From Phycomyces nitens (taxonomy: Eukaryota; Mucoromycota; Mucoromycetes; Mucorales; Phycomycetaceae): 64,000 bases of DNA. Below the pieces are notes generated by a model that was not told the DNA's origin, made no database searches, and saw nothing but the letters and a program-made list of their open reading frames with translations. The stretch covers positions 1,922,001 through 1,986,000 of the forward strand of contig JAHRBC010000005.1 of the NCBI GenBank assembly GCA_022702545.1. Reading direction: 5' to 3'. Position 1 is the first letter of the stretch, and each line of letters begins with the position of its first letter. The translations under genes were made by a program, and so were the position numbers. Shown here one piece after another: positions 51,449 to 62,136 of this stretch.

Positions 51449-52289
51449 AGAAAAGGAATATGTACACACGTCTAGATTTACTCCTATTTCTTTATCACTC
51501 TATAAAACTTGTATTTGAGTATTGTATAAATACATGTAATATTTAAGAAGAAGAAAAAACGTTTGGTTCAATTTGGGTATTTTATGGATAACATACACTA
51601 GGTTTATGCAAAAAGAAAAAGGATGTTTAGTCGCCATTAGTCCAGTCAAAGGTAGTTCAAAGGTATATAATTATCCTTGCATGCAATCGAGACCATTTAT
51701 TACCATGGACCATTGGCCAGGTTATTAAGTGTTTATAAAGATTCAATCCAATCTAGATGGTTTTGAAATCCAAAGATAAATACTTGTTCTTACCACAAAA
51801 CTAACGTATCTACCCCCCAATTACATTGGACTCTAAATAAAATAAAAAAAGTATCAAAGGATTCATTCAAAACAAATCCGAGGGATAATATCTCGAGACC
51901 TTTGGTAATAATATACACTCTAGATTATTATCTTTATCACTTTGATAATACACCATACACTAATCATATAGTCAATCGAGTGTATTATTATTATTTTTCG
52001 GGGGGACATTTTAAAGGTTCAACAATGGATCGTATCGCACGCTTTAATTGCATTTGTACAAGTAATACTGATCCTGGCTGTACAATTTTATTTGGTCAGC
52101 ACAATCTTCATTTATTCCAATTTAACTAGAGCCACAAACATTCATATGGATACACCAACATGATTTACTTGAGATACAAGACACAGTATAACATTACTTT
52201 AGATCTATAGTATTCTAACATAGTAGTAATTTCTAAATACTAATCTACAAAAAAGAAAAAGAAAAACTCGGAAATATGGCCTTTTTTTT
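51449..52289. other. Convergent intergenic region, no gene seen
   Basis: 841 bp, A+T-rich. A small frame at 51902-52129 has no family features. Confidence 0.5.
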
Positions 52290-53983
52290 TCATGTACTTC
52301 CAATCATGGCCGCCAGTGCAGCACCAATACCATTACCATCGCGTGTAATCTATTCAATTATCCCCAATTTCAGCAAAAATAATAATAACAACAACAAGTT
52401 GACAAATCTTCAAGACACTACACTTACACCGATATTGATATAGTCTGCATTGGTGCCATAGAATTCGCGCAGGGCTTCATTAACCATGGAAGGAAATTCC
52501 GGAAACTCTTCATAGACCGTGCCTTCGACGCCTAAAATTGACAATACTTGTAAATCTTGAAAGACTCTATCATCTACCTTGGCCAGCCAAACTTACTGAT
52601 CGTGAGGCCACGTTCGATTGCCTTTCGAGAGTCAATAATGGCACTGATACCAGATGCTATCAGACGAGCAGCTCGTCGTGAAACTAAATCGCAAATTAAC
52701 TTGACAAGTTGGCGGTCACAGAGTGTAGTGCAAGGGATGTTCATGATTGATTCTAGAATATGTTTTGTCTCTTCAAGATTGATGGTTTTGTCGGCTGTGA
52801 TTGCACTCATATAGGAAGTTTCGAATCCATAGTGAGAATTCATCTCTTGGGTGTATTGGCTATCGAACAACAGACGACGATCGACAAAGTCCATCATGAT
52901 ATTTCGTGCAATTTCTCCCAGATAGAGACCAGATACCATCTTTTCAAAGTTGTGTACACCAGGATTTACTGACCGACGATTGACGTGGTTGTCATAGTGA
53001 GTTCGAGGGAGATATTCTGGGTTCCGGTCTCCAAAGGATCCCCATTCAGTATTGACAATCATGTCATCGTTCTCGTCTGCGCCTTTGCATTTCTCAACAT
53101 TCTTGACCTTTTCCCAGTAGGCTTTGTATAGAATAAGATGGTCTGTAAAGGACACTTATGCAACTTACCTGCATTTGTACCAGTGCTAATGGTACATGAA
53201 AGCAGAGTATCCAGACTGCGGTAACTATGGGCCAATAGACAACCCACTGTTGTTTTATTACGAAGAAAGATGCATAAAGGAAAGTAATGATTGGTTAGAA
53301 AATTAGACACTATATAGATTTTTTTTTTTGGTTTACCGGATCCATTGATGACTGCCTTGACAACGACTGGAATATGGCGTCGACGAAGGCCGGTCTGGAG
53401 AAGTTCGGCAATGTTCTTGCCTTCTGCACCAGTAATCTCAAAGTCCTTTGTCCATTGGATCACATAGGCCTTGTTGATAGCATAGTGGTGAAGGGGAAAA
53501 GACAAGACGAATCCAAGGGCAATTGATTCAGACAAACGGCATTTGCCTACAAAGGTAAGGAAATGGTCGACTGACGTGGCAAGAAAGTCAATCATATTAT
53601 TGATCGGGCCTCTCTTTTGACTCTCGTCGAGAAAATACTTTTGCTGGCGAGTGGTTATTTGGCCTTGGCCGTGCAAATTGACCAGATAGACTCGGACATA
53701 TGAAGCTAAGGTTTGGGTTAGTGGCATTCGGGTTGCGTTTGTGCTTACCATTAAGCTCCAAGCCAAGATACTCTCCGGATTCCTGGCCAGTAGGATGGCG
53801 GGTGATCCAGGAAGGCAGCATGGCAATGTTGGTATCATCACTCTTTAATCCATTTGACATTTCTTTGCGCATATCGCTGACGATTCGCTGGAGGGTCTTG
53901 AATGGCAGCTCAAAGGATAGCCTGAGCTCATCGATGGCTAGTTGAAGAGCCTTGGGGTGGTTTATAGAAGGATCCAAAGACAT
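52290..53983 (-). CDS. Hexokinase-family protein lacking the catalytic aspartate (probable pseudoenzyme)
   Basis: Six exons (53749-53983, 53337-53705, 53169-53246, 52597-53142, 52428-52531, 52290-52349) give 463 aa, near normal hexokinase length. The fold is complete: LGFVLSFP, WTKDFEITG, VNTEWGSFGD, FEKMVSGLYLGEI and GNGIGAALAA all align with fungal hexokinases, and the sugar-binding Ser147, Lys165, Asn199 and both Glu are kept. The catalytic base is gone: the family motif VNDTVGT reads INGSVGC, with Gly200 at the position of yeast Hxk2 Asp211. The ATP phosphate motif LGGTNFR is also degraded to LELNASYVR. It can plausibly still bind hexose but should not phosphorylate it, suggesting a regulatory or sensing role, as known for some hexokinase-like fungal proteins. 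Reading frame and splice sites are intact, so it is not a decayed pseudogene. Confidence 0.9.
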
Positions 53984-54506
53984 TGGGAAAGAGAAAAAGG
54001 AAAGAAGATGTGAGAGATTCTTCTTATCTGGTTTTATTTGACAGACTGACCAATTATCCTTGATAGAATTGAGCCCACGCATTAATGTATATGTATATAT
54101 ATAGATGTATATATATATAATATATAGCTGTGTATATATTTACATGGTGCATAATCTCAATCATTTTGTTTGATATTATAATGTATTTGTATAAGGCCGA
54201 GGGGTGGATTTGGGGTTAATGAATTGGTAATATTGGCCGGGCGACATTGAAACCTGGAAATCTCTCTTTATTGATGTAATTAATTCGTTGCTCTTGACAA
54301 GAAAGAGTATTATTCAAAGAAACATTATTTACAAAGTCAAAAGGACATTATGTATCGTCAGAGCATAGAATAATAATATAAAAAAAAAGAATAAAGATGT
54401 AGGGTTTTTTTGGGGTTTGTATGTGCTTGTGAGCAAACATGTCTTGCTCGGTTATTAGTATAGATTAATATTGTTGTTGTTGTTGTTGTCGTTGTTGTTG
54501 TTGTTC
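53984..54506. other. Intergenic, hexokinase-like promoter and KES1 3' side
   Basis: 523 bp. (TA)n DNA at about 54089-54126 lies upstream of the hexokinase-like gene. A (GTT)n run with one GTC interruption (54471-54506) ends at the KES1 stop codon. Confidence 0.5.
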
Positions 54507-55733
54507 TTATTGTTTGTAGACCCAATTGCCCTGTGTCGCAGGCTCGTATTTTGTCTTTATGGTAGAAGACAACATACGCTGCAGGGAATGGACCTTGGGC
54601 TCACTTTCGACCCAATGGAAATAGGTTGGCTCCCACACGATACCCTTCTCCTCGCGCTCAGAACGCTCTGTACGCTGTTGGTTCTCAATCTTTGTCTTTT
54701 CTAGACCGGCCGTCTGAACATCGCCAGCACGGATAGCGTCAGAAACCTTTTGCCAGATGCGACGGCTCTCTAGCTCTGTCTGGACAGCCATATCCTTGAC
54801 CTTCATGGAAGCTGGCTTGAGTTTTGTGACGTCCAAAAAGGGTTCGGATGTCTTGCTTCCATAGGCTGTGATGGTAGACTTTCCACTCCACTGACCCTCG
54901 ATCTTGTATACATACTCCTTGGGATTTCCACCATTCTTGCGTAGATAGCACTTGAAGTGATTCCTCTCACCTGAGATCCACCCACGCGAAGAGTACTCGA
55001 TTGAACAATAGAGACCAGTAGTGGACTGGATATACGAATTTCCGGTCAATTCAACATAGGGAGCTGCGTACCAAATGCCATTGACAGTAAGGGACGGACT
55101 GGTGAACAAATAAGACTCATCGCGGTTCTTGAGAGTGACGACACTCTGGCCGACCTGGTCGCAAATGAGCGATGTTCCAGAAAAGCGGGTCTTTTGTCCA
55201 GTATGCCCATTGAGCGTCATTCCAGCCTTGGCGTTTTCGATAAAGAAGCCAGTGACAGGGGGATGATGGGACACCTGCTCGCATATAACGTTGGTTTCGC
55301 CACAACCATCGACATCACCCCAAGACATAAAGAACTGCTCTCCCAGGATAGGGTTGTAAGGCTTCTTCTCCCACTCACCCTTGGGGACACGGCTAGAGTA
55401 GGACGCATTAAGAGAGGAAATGAACCACTTGATAAATGCCAACATGCGTTTTAATTCATCGTCCGCCTGGGGAATAGCTGCAAAGAGCTCCGGCTGCTGA
55501 GTCCAATATTCACTGCAGAAAAGGAGGTAAGCACACAATGCCCAAAGGGTATCCCTCAAGACTTACGAGTACTCAATCAGAGAGACTGGAGCGAGCAAAA
55601 AGGCAGGACAGGTAAGAGAAGACAGATCACCAGAGAAGGAGGCTAGAGACTTGAGGAACGAGTGAAAGGCGCCCTTTTGTTCAACGGGTATCATGTCCAC
55701 ATTGTTAACTTCATCATCGTTGTTGTTGGGCAT
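54507..55733 (-). CDS. KES1: Oxysterol-binding protein, Kes1/Osh4 type
   Basis: Two exons (55567-55733, 54507-55512) give 390 aa. It is a short OSBP with only the sterol-binding ORD. A lid region (GAFHSFLKSLASFSGDLSSLTCPAFLLAP) is followed by KKPYNPILGEQF and the family fingerprint EQVSHHPPV (about residue 133), whose two His contact PI4P head groups. GWISGERN and the C-terminal FHWVESEP... WVYKQ follow. Osh4 exchanges sterol for PI4P between ER and Golgi membranes and dampens Golgi secretion. The intron falls after the lid. A TTACGTCA element (55847-55854) is 115 bp upstream of the start. Confidence 0.95.
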
Positions 55734-55846
55734 TGTAGCTTGGGTTTAAAGAGTAGATCGAGTAGAGAAAGAATAAGAGATCTGAAAAGAAAGATGATGG
55801 CTAAAATAAAGGTTCTTTCTGTAATTGAATAAATGGCTAATGAAAA

Positions 55847-55854
55847 TTACGTCA
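55847..55854 (-). promoter_or_regulatory. TGACGTAA bZIP-type site upstream of KES1
   Basis: TTACGTCA on the plus strand. One of the recurrent TGACGT-type elements; function inferred. Confidence 0.35.
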
Positions 55855-56389
55855 CTTTCTCCTACATCTTGTTGTAGTCTGAAAAGGATCAATTACACTT
55901 AAAATGGTCGTGGTTTTAATACAATCTTGTCCAAAGATGATGTCACATGATTTAAAATGAGTTGGATTGGAGCTTTTCTTGGATAGATTGGAAAAACACA
56001 CAATTGCTGTAATACTTTTTTAGCTGCCAAGGATCTATTGGGGGGCTTTTCTTATAGCCAGGCTGTTCCTAAAAGATGTATTGGGCCGCTCAAGCCAAGC
56101 CCCCCCAAAAGTGGGTTAGCCGTATAGAGTTTTCTTTTTTTTTATTTTTTAATTTTATCCATGTCGAACCAACCGTAGATAGCCGAGAAGCTTAAAGGAG
56201 CTTGTGGGACAGAAAATCAAGTGCTTCCAGAAACCTTTTGGAAGATGTGGAACCAAAATACTAGGAATTATTGGTGTTGGATACTGTGTATAGAGCCAAA
56301 ATATTGGCAATCTTGGTACCAAAAAAAAAAAACGTATTGCTCGAGCCAAAGATAAAAGGCATAATATACAGATATATTAGCAACAGTAT

Positions 56390-56590
56390 CTAGAGATCAG
56401 GCAAAGGACATTGTCCTTGTTTGACCAAAGCTGAATTGTGGTCAAGACAATGGATAATTCTGGTAGAATACACTACATTGAAATAAGCACTGATCTTGCC
56501 CACAGACCATTGTATTTGATCTACAATCCACCGTGTTTTCCAGATAGAAATTAAATCACCAAGACTCCAACTGCCATTGTGCTTGTCCAA
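56390..56590 (-). mobile_element. Possible Tc1/mariner transposase N-terminal fragment
   Basis: The minus-strand frame reads LISIWKTRWIVDQIQWSVGK and then SAYFNVVYSTRIIHCLDHNS, which resembles the N-terminal helix-turn-helix of Tc1-like transposases (W/G-x-I-S-x-x-F-N-x-x-x-S-T-x-x-x). The rest of the element is absent or unreadable. Low certainty. Confidence 0.35.
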
Positions 56591-57985
56591 ACCATTTTCA
56601 ATCTAAATCCAAGATATCTTGGTGGTCTGCAGTGCCTGTGGAATGATAGTAAATCAATAGTATGCGATCCTATAAGGCCGCCCTTTGATCTCTTTATTAC
56701 AAGTAATATGGATAAAAATGTTGGGAAATTTTGGTTACTCGGTCATTTCAAATTAAAGGTTTGACGACGACCTTTATTCAGTCTGTGTATCACACAGATT
56801 GGATTCGTGGAACATGGTAAATCTGTGTCGATAGCTTGGGATTAGTGTTACTTGTCAGGCCAATCAGGATAAGATCCGATTATTGTCTAGGAACCAACAT
56901 CTTTAACAGATATATAAGATAAATGTTGCTATTTAAACAGTTTATATAACAATGTCTAGGGTTCCCAGAATGTATCGAGAGGAATTGATACTTGGCACAC
57001 AATATACCTACTTCTTTGTCTGTTTCTGCAGCCCAATAATACTGCTTTTTTTGGATTTCTTTATCAAATACCCCCATGACTTTTGTGCACTCTATAATTT
57101 ATATCGACATTGAATGGATAAAAAGGCTAGATCAGAGCACTGGTTGACATTATAGGACATCTCTTGTCTGCTTGGATATCATGGGTAAACACTCCCATTA
57201 TGGCCATTATATCAAGTTTACGTCTTTTGACATGCGTCATTAGTTTATTCTATTTAAGAAAGAAAGAAAAAGAAGGATAATCAATAAATATAAATGATAT
57301 ATACTTCTTTATAGGCTCGTTTTTGTTTGTTTTATGCTTAGCTCTATATGGCTTACTATACTATTTTAATTATAATCATATGAATCTACTTTATTGGCTT
57401 GAGATTCCAAACATATGTAAAGTATACTCTCTAAAGATCTGGTGTTTATAGTATCCACCATTTGGACTTTGGTCAAACCGACTGGTGGTTGATGCTAGTC
57501 ATAATATTCCCAGTCATATTCTCTACATAAACAGTTTTTGAATACCAACCCCTTTACACGTTTCTCAAACTGGGTGATTCTTGTACGTGGGGGTTAGATT
57601 CCAATCTTGGGCCAAACAGTTCAACTGAAAAAACAAAAAACAAAACAAAAAATTCATGAAAAGGTCCAAGAGAGCCACCAGGACCAGCCAAAGTAATGGG
57701 ATATATAACACAATCCATTGACTTTCTAAACCTCAGTCTGCCAAACATTAATAAGTTAGAAGTAACACTTGGACATAATCATATGATTATCAAATGTTAC
57801 ACTCTGGATTCCATATATTCTATAAAGCCTATTTTTCAACAATTTATATATATCTCTTGAGTTTCTAATCCAACTGCAATAAAAACCCAAGTTGAGAAGA
57901 AGAAAAGGGCCTAATATTCAGGCTAATAATCCTCATAAATCCATTGATTTCTATTTATTTATTTATTTTTAGTTTTTTGCTTATT

Positions 57986-58016
<31 letters not shown>

Positions 58017-58034
58017 ATATATGTATATATTTTT

Positions 58035-60991
58035 TTACATCCTAATAAGATCATCCTCTGTAGTCTCATTGGCAGAGGCTGGAGCTGGAGCTGGAGCTGG
58101 AGCTGGAGCTACAGCTGGAGCTACAGATGGAACTGGGACTGGGACTGGGGCTGGAGGAGGTGACGCTGAAGGTGGGGATGTATTTTGAGCAGTAGAAATT
58201 TTGGTTACCTCTGGATCAGCAATCTCCAAAAGACTTGATGGTCGGGTTAATATATATTGAATTCAAAGTGGTTCTAAGCTACAACTTACGTATCGACCGT
58301 CTGTGAGACGCGTCCGTCGTTTGCTTGGAGAATCATAAAACACACATCAGGCTCCACATTAGGGAAGATGGCCAGAATTTGCTTTAGGTTTTCATCAAAG
58401 AGTTGGCGTGCTTCCTGGTGCAAGTCAGGCAAGGGTACTGGCCTTGGTGGTGCGACTTCTGGCTCAACAATCTGTCCAGGGACTATTGGCTGTGAATAAT
58501 GACCCTGTGGAGGATATGGAGCATATTGCTGTTGCTGATGCTGCTGCTGATGCTGCTTCTGCTGCTGTTGATGTTGATACTGCTGTTGCTGATACTGCTG
58601 TTGCTGATACTGCTGTTGCTGATACTGATGTTGCTGATATTGCTGCTGCTGCTGCTGCTGTTGTTGTTGTTGTTGCTGATAATAGACTGCATTAGGGTCC
58701 TGATCTACCTCTCGTTGGCCACTACCATATCTTTGCTGCTGTTGAATGTATTGCTGCTGCTGGATATACTGTTGATGAGGCAATGGGGGCAACTGTCTCT
58801 GTTGCTGATAGTACATCTGACCTCGCTCTCTTTGATGTGCTTCTTCTTCTTCTTCAGGACTCTCTGGCCGGCTACTTCCGGCAGAACTATCGCCCAAACC
58901 TTGGAATATTTTACCTACAAAGCTCAATGGCTTTTGCATAGTCTTTTGTGCAAAGTTTGTACTTCTTTCCAAGAATTGAGCTGCTTTTATGGGATCAATC
59001 AATGGCTGTGGCTGTACTTGAGGAGACCGTGAAGGATGAACTGCGTTATCATAGTTGATCTTTTGCTTGTCATGAGCAATCGAAGGACGTTCTTGCTCGA
59101 GTTCATTCATTGTCCGTTCAATGTTGCTATGAATATCATCATTAATCCAACGTGCTCAAGACTACAGCCCCCTTCCTCCCCCCTCTTTTCTTTTGTTTTT
59201 TGTTTGATCCTTTTGAATATGGCCAACTTACGTCTCGAATTCTTCCTTTGTGATCGAAAGAGACTTTGCCTCCATTGTCTCGATAAAAGTAATGGCCCCC
59301 ATCTGAGCAATACGCTTTAGCCATTATCTCCTCCCTATACTTTGCCACTTTATTCATCTAGGCTCGAAAACTCTTACCAAGTTGGTCAAGTAATAACCAG
59401 CCTCGGATTGGAGATGCTCAGGGCTACGGAAACGAGATATATATCTAGAGAAAAGGTCTTTAATGAGTGTACCAACCCATGGGACATTGACTTACTGGAC
59501 ATTGGACACCAATCGTGGTGGGTTAGCATGGATAACGACAAATATTAATATCGGAAGAAACTTGTCTGCACCAGCATCTCCTTCCACATGCTTAATGAGC
59601 CCTTTTGTAAAAGATGGTTTTAGATTACATGGACAAATAATGAGCCAGTTTAACAAACGTACCAAAGATAACCTTGCAACAATTCAGAATGCAGATCAGT
59701 TTGTCTCTTGGAGCCTTGTAGTTGTTTATCTTTAACAGCTCTATTGTTGTGGTTAATGGGTGCATATGCAAGGGTATTCATGTACACATACCCGTCTCTG
59801 CAAATGTCATGAATGATGCGTTGTTCTCAGTAACAGGGATATCCAGGTGCTCCTCCCTGATCCACCTAAAGATACTCATCTTTTGGTGCAATATCTCATC
59901 GCGTTCCTTATCATCAGTCGTGCTCGGTGAAAATGTTCTAATGTCAAGGCGTCTATCAATTGTAGTCCAATTGTGGCTATCAGACTTACGCGCTATACAG
60001 ACGGTTCATCACCAGCTTCTCCATGCCCTCCTCTGCGTTCTCAAATTCTCGATCGGACAAGTCTCTCCATACATCACACTCGCGCATCTTGCCATAGATA
60101 AACTACAGATAATCCCCCCCAACAAATATATATATAACCAGCTCCTTTGTTTAGTCACTTTGTCTTGCCACCACCAATGCTCTTCATCTTACAGTCAGAA
60201 AGTCTTGGATAATGGTTGCCTGCTCAGCAACAGTCCAGGATTTTTTACCAAATCTCTGTAGAAAACTAATATGTAAAAAGACATTTCTTTTTGGTTAGAC
60301 AGAATGTTTTTGTTTTTGTTTTTGTTTTTTAAAATAAAACAGAACGCCAATTGCCTTTTGAGGTATTGGGGGATTGGGTGTGCACTACGACGTTTCATTT
60401 GTTCAAGAAACTTGTTAAAATCAAAGGCAATCTCCTGTCGCTCTCTGCCTTTGGCATTATCTGCCGCACGCTGTATCTCTGCCATGGACGGTCTTCTTCC
60501 ATCGGAATCTGCCGAGGTTGAAGTTTCTTCTTCTTGTTTTTTTTTTTTAATAAAAAATAACCCAAATACAATGTGAGATATAGACCAAAACATAGTCTTG
60601 CAGTGTACCTGGTGTAGGTGTTTCTTCTGATGCCTCAAACTGTGTGAATATCTGCCGAATCTCTGCATCATGACCAGCCGTATTGGCAGATGCCGATTGT
60701 TCCTGAAGAGAGTCTGTTGGAGTAGACTGGTGGTCATTGGCGGGTATTCCATGGCTGAGAATGTTAGTTAGAGTGGGTGTTGGAATGGGTAACAAGGTAC
60801 CTTGGAGTGGGTGGAGTGTCAGACAAGAGTTCCTCGAGCTCTTCGTGGGTCTCTTGGCGGAGTCCATCTTTCTCATCAAGATTCTCTTGGTCTTCATAGA
60901 GGCCCATCTTCTCGTCAAACTCATCTACAAGCTCATCAGGGTCTGGAGAGACGTTTGATTTGTCTGGTGTCTTGTTTGGCTGAGGATTCAT
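58035..60991 (-). CDS. VPS9: Vps9: Rab5 guanine nucleotide exchange factor with Q-rich linker and CUE domain
   Basis: Twelve exons (60801-60991, 60609-60754, 60355-60532, 60193-60265, 59990-60102, 59792-59937, 59663-59740, 59496-59601, 59378-59444, 59232-59302, 58290-59126, 58035-58233) give 734 aa. After an acidic N-terminus comes the helical bundle [12 protein letters not shown]...[11 protein letters not shown] and the VPS9 core: [47 protein letters not shown] and [15 protein letters not shown]. Residues about 515-590 are a Gln/Tyr-rich linker (CAG/CAA runs with YQQQQ repeats). A ubiquitin-binding CUE domain ([16 protein letters not shown]...VSQTVDTLLEI) and an AP-rich tail follow. It activates Rab5/Vps21 in endosomal traffic. 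Intron 3 uses a GC donor. Confidence 0.93.
58530..58750 (-). repeat. Glutamine-codon repeat tract within VPS9
   Basis: Imperfect CAG/CAA array encoding poly-Gln with regularly spaced Tyr and His (YQQQQ and QHQQQ units) in exon 11. Likely length-polymorphic. Confidence 0.85.
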
Positions 60992-61062
60992 TCGATTGAT
61001 CTCAAAGACTAAATGACAATTAAGTGAAGAAAGAATAAGCTAGGAAGCCAGTTTTGTTTAAA

Positions 61063-61069
61063 TGACGTA
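61063..61069 (+). promoter_or_regulatory. TGACGTA element upstream of VPS9
   Basis: 72 bp upstream of the VPS9 start codon; member of the recurrent motif set. Confidence 0.35.
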
Positions 61070-61134
61070 TGAAGAACTCCGATTCGGTATATTCACATGA
61101 TCACAGCAATTCATTCACTCGTACAAACACGAAC

Positions 61135-61320
61135 ACGTACACAAAGAGGTAGTAAAAAAAAAGGCATCTTTATTCACACATACACACATACACGTACACG
61201 CACACACACACACATACACGTACACACACATACAAAGAAAGAGACCACTTTCAACACTGTAGAAAAAAAAAGAAGAAAAAAAGAAGAAAAACACACACGC
61301 ACGCACACACAGCCACGCAT
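61135..61320 (+). repeat. CA-rich microsatellite and A-rich tract
   Basis: Mixed (CA)n and ACACGT units interrupted by A runs, between the VPS9 promoter and the ACB1 stop codon. Plus-strand frames here are low-complexity Thr/His runs and not genes. Confidence 0.8.
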
Positions 61321-61338
61321 TTGCTTGTCAGGCAAGAT

Positions 61339-61776
61339 TTACTGCTTGGCCTTGAGCTCCTCGACCAAAGCAATGTACTTTGTCTCGGCTTCCTCAGCGC
61401 TCATACCTTTTACAACAGTAAGTACAATGTGGTCCGATGGTGTATATATGGTCACTTACCCTTCTTGGCTTCCCAGGAATCCCACTTGGCCTTGCCCTTG
61501 AAGTCAAAGGCACCGGGTCTGGCTAAAAGAGAGAGAGAAAAAAGATATGTAGATGTTAGAATCTAGCAAGAGTACTCTATATCAATCTTATGTCTTACTG
61601 GTAGTGTTGTCACCAACGGTAGCCTGCTTGAAGAGACCATAGAGACTCAAGAGCTCATCGTTGGAAGGCTTGGTGGTGAGGCCTTGGACGGCTTGGGCAG
61701 CAGCTTCAAAGTTCTGTAATAAAGATGTGTTGGAGACAGATCAAAACTAGCCGATAGTACTTACAGCGGAAGGCAT
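61339..61776 (-). CDS. ACB1: Acyl-CoA-binding protein
   Basis: Four exons (61765-61776, 61599-61713, 61460-61522, 61339-61406) give 85 aa, the exact family size. The first coding exon is only 12 nt (MPSA). The four-helix ACBP fold is readable: NFEAAAQAVQGL, PSNDELLSLYGLFKQATVGD (the KP.D..LL.LY...KQATVGD signature), RPGAFDFKGKAKWDSWEAKKG and MSAEEAETKYIALVEEL. It binds long-chain acyl-CoA in the cytosol and supplies it to lipid synthesis. It is divergent from ICP55, with 360 bp between starts. Confidence 0.96.
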
Positions 61777-62136
61777 ATTGAATTGAGTTGAAGAAGAAAC
61801 GCGTCCCTAGTTCCCCACTCGATGCTTTATAGTAATGTATGTTACACCGGCTGTTATTGTTGGCCCCTGGTCATGTGGTCGGTGTCCAAATAGATCCAGA
61901 CAACCTGCTCGCCTTGCTATCAAGGAAGAGTCCTTTGTATGCCAGAAAAGAAGGCGTTCTTTAATGGCTGTAGTCAGTCTAGATCTTCTTCTGAGAGTCT
62001 GGACAGGAGCACTTGGATCAATAAACAAGGGTTTAGTCTGATGAGCGGACTTTGTGACTTTGTCTTTGAATATTATAGTCCTCTTTAGTGTATATGTATA
62101 TATATATGTGTGTGTGTTGTGCGTCTCTTGTTCTTT
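61777..62136. promoter_or_regulatory. Divergent promoter region ACB1/ICP55
   Basis: 360 bp. (TA)n DNA at 62094-62107 followed by (TG)n lies just before the ICP55 start. No other gene seen. Confidence 0.45.

Larger units (their letters stand above)
55734..58034. other. A+T-rich intergenic region with a likely transposon fragment
   Basis: 2.3 kb between KES1 and VPS9. Apart from the transposase-like fragment at about 56390-56590 no gene is seen. Frames at 56880-57077 and 57554-57748 are short and unrecognised. 57960-58017 holds ATTT and ATT microsatellites. Confidence 0.45.

Noticed and set aside
61097..61501. 134-codon plus-strand frame rich in Thr, His and Arg
   Set aside because: Encoded by CA microsatellite and antisense to ACB1.
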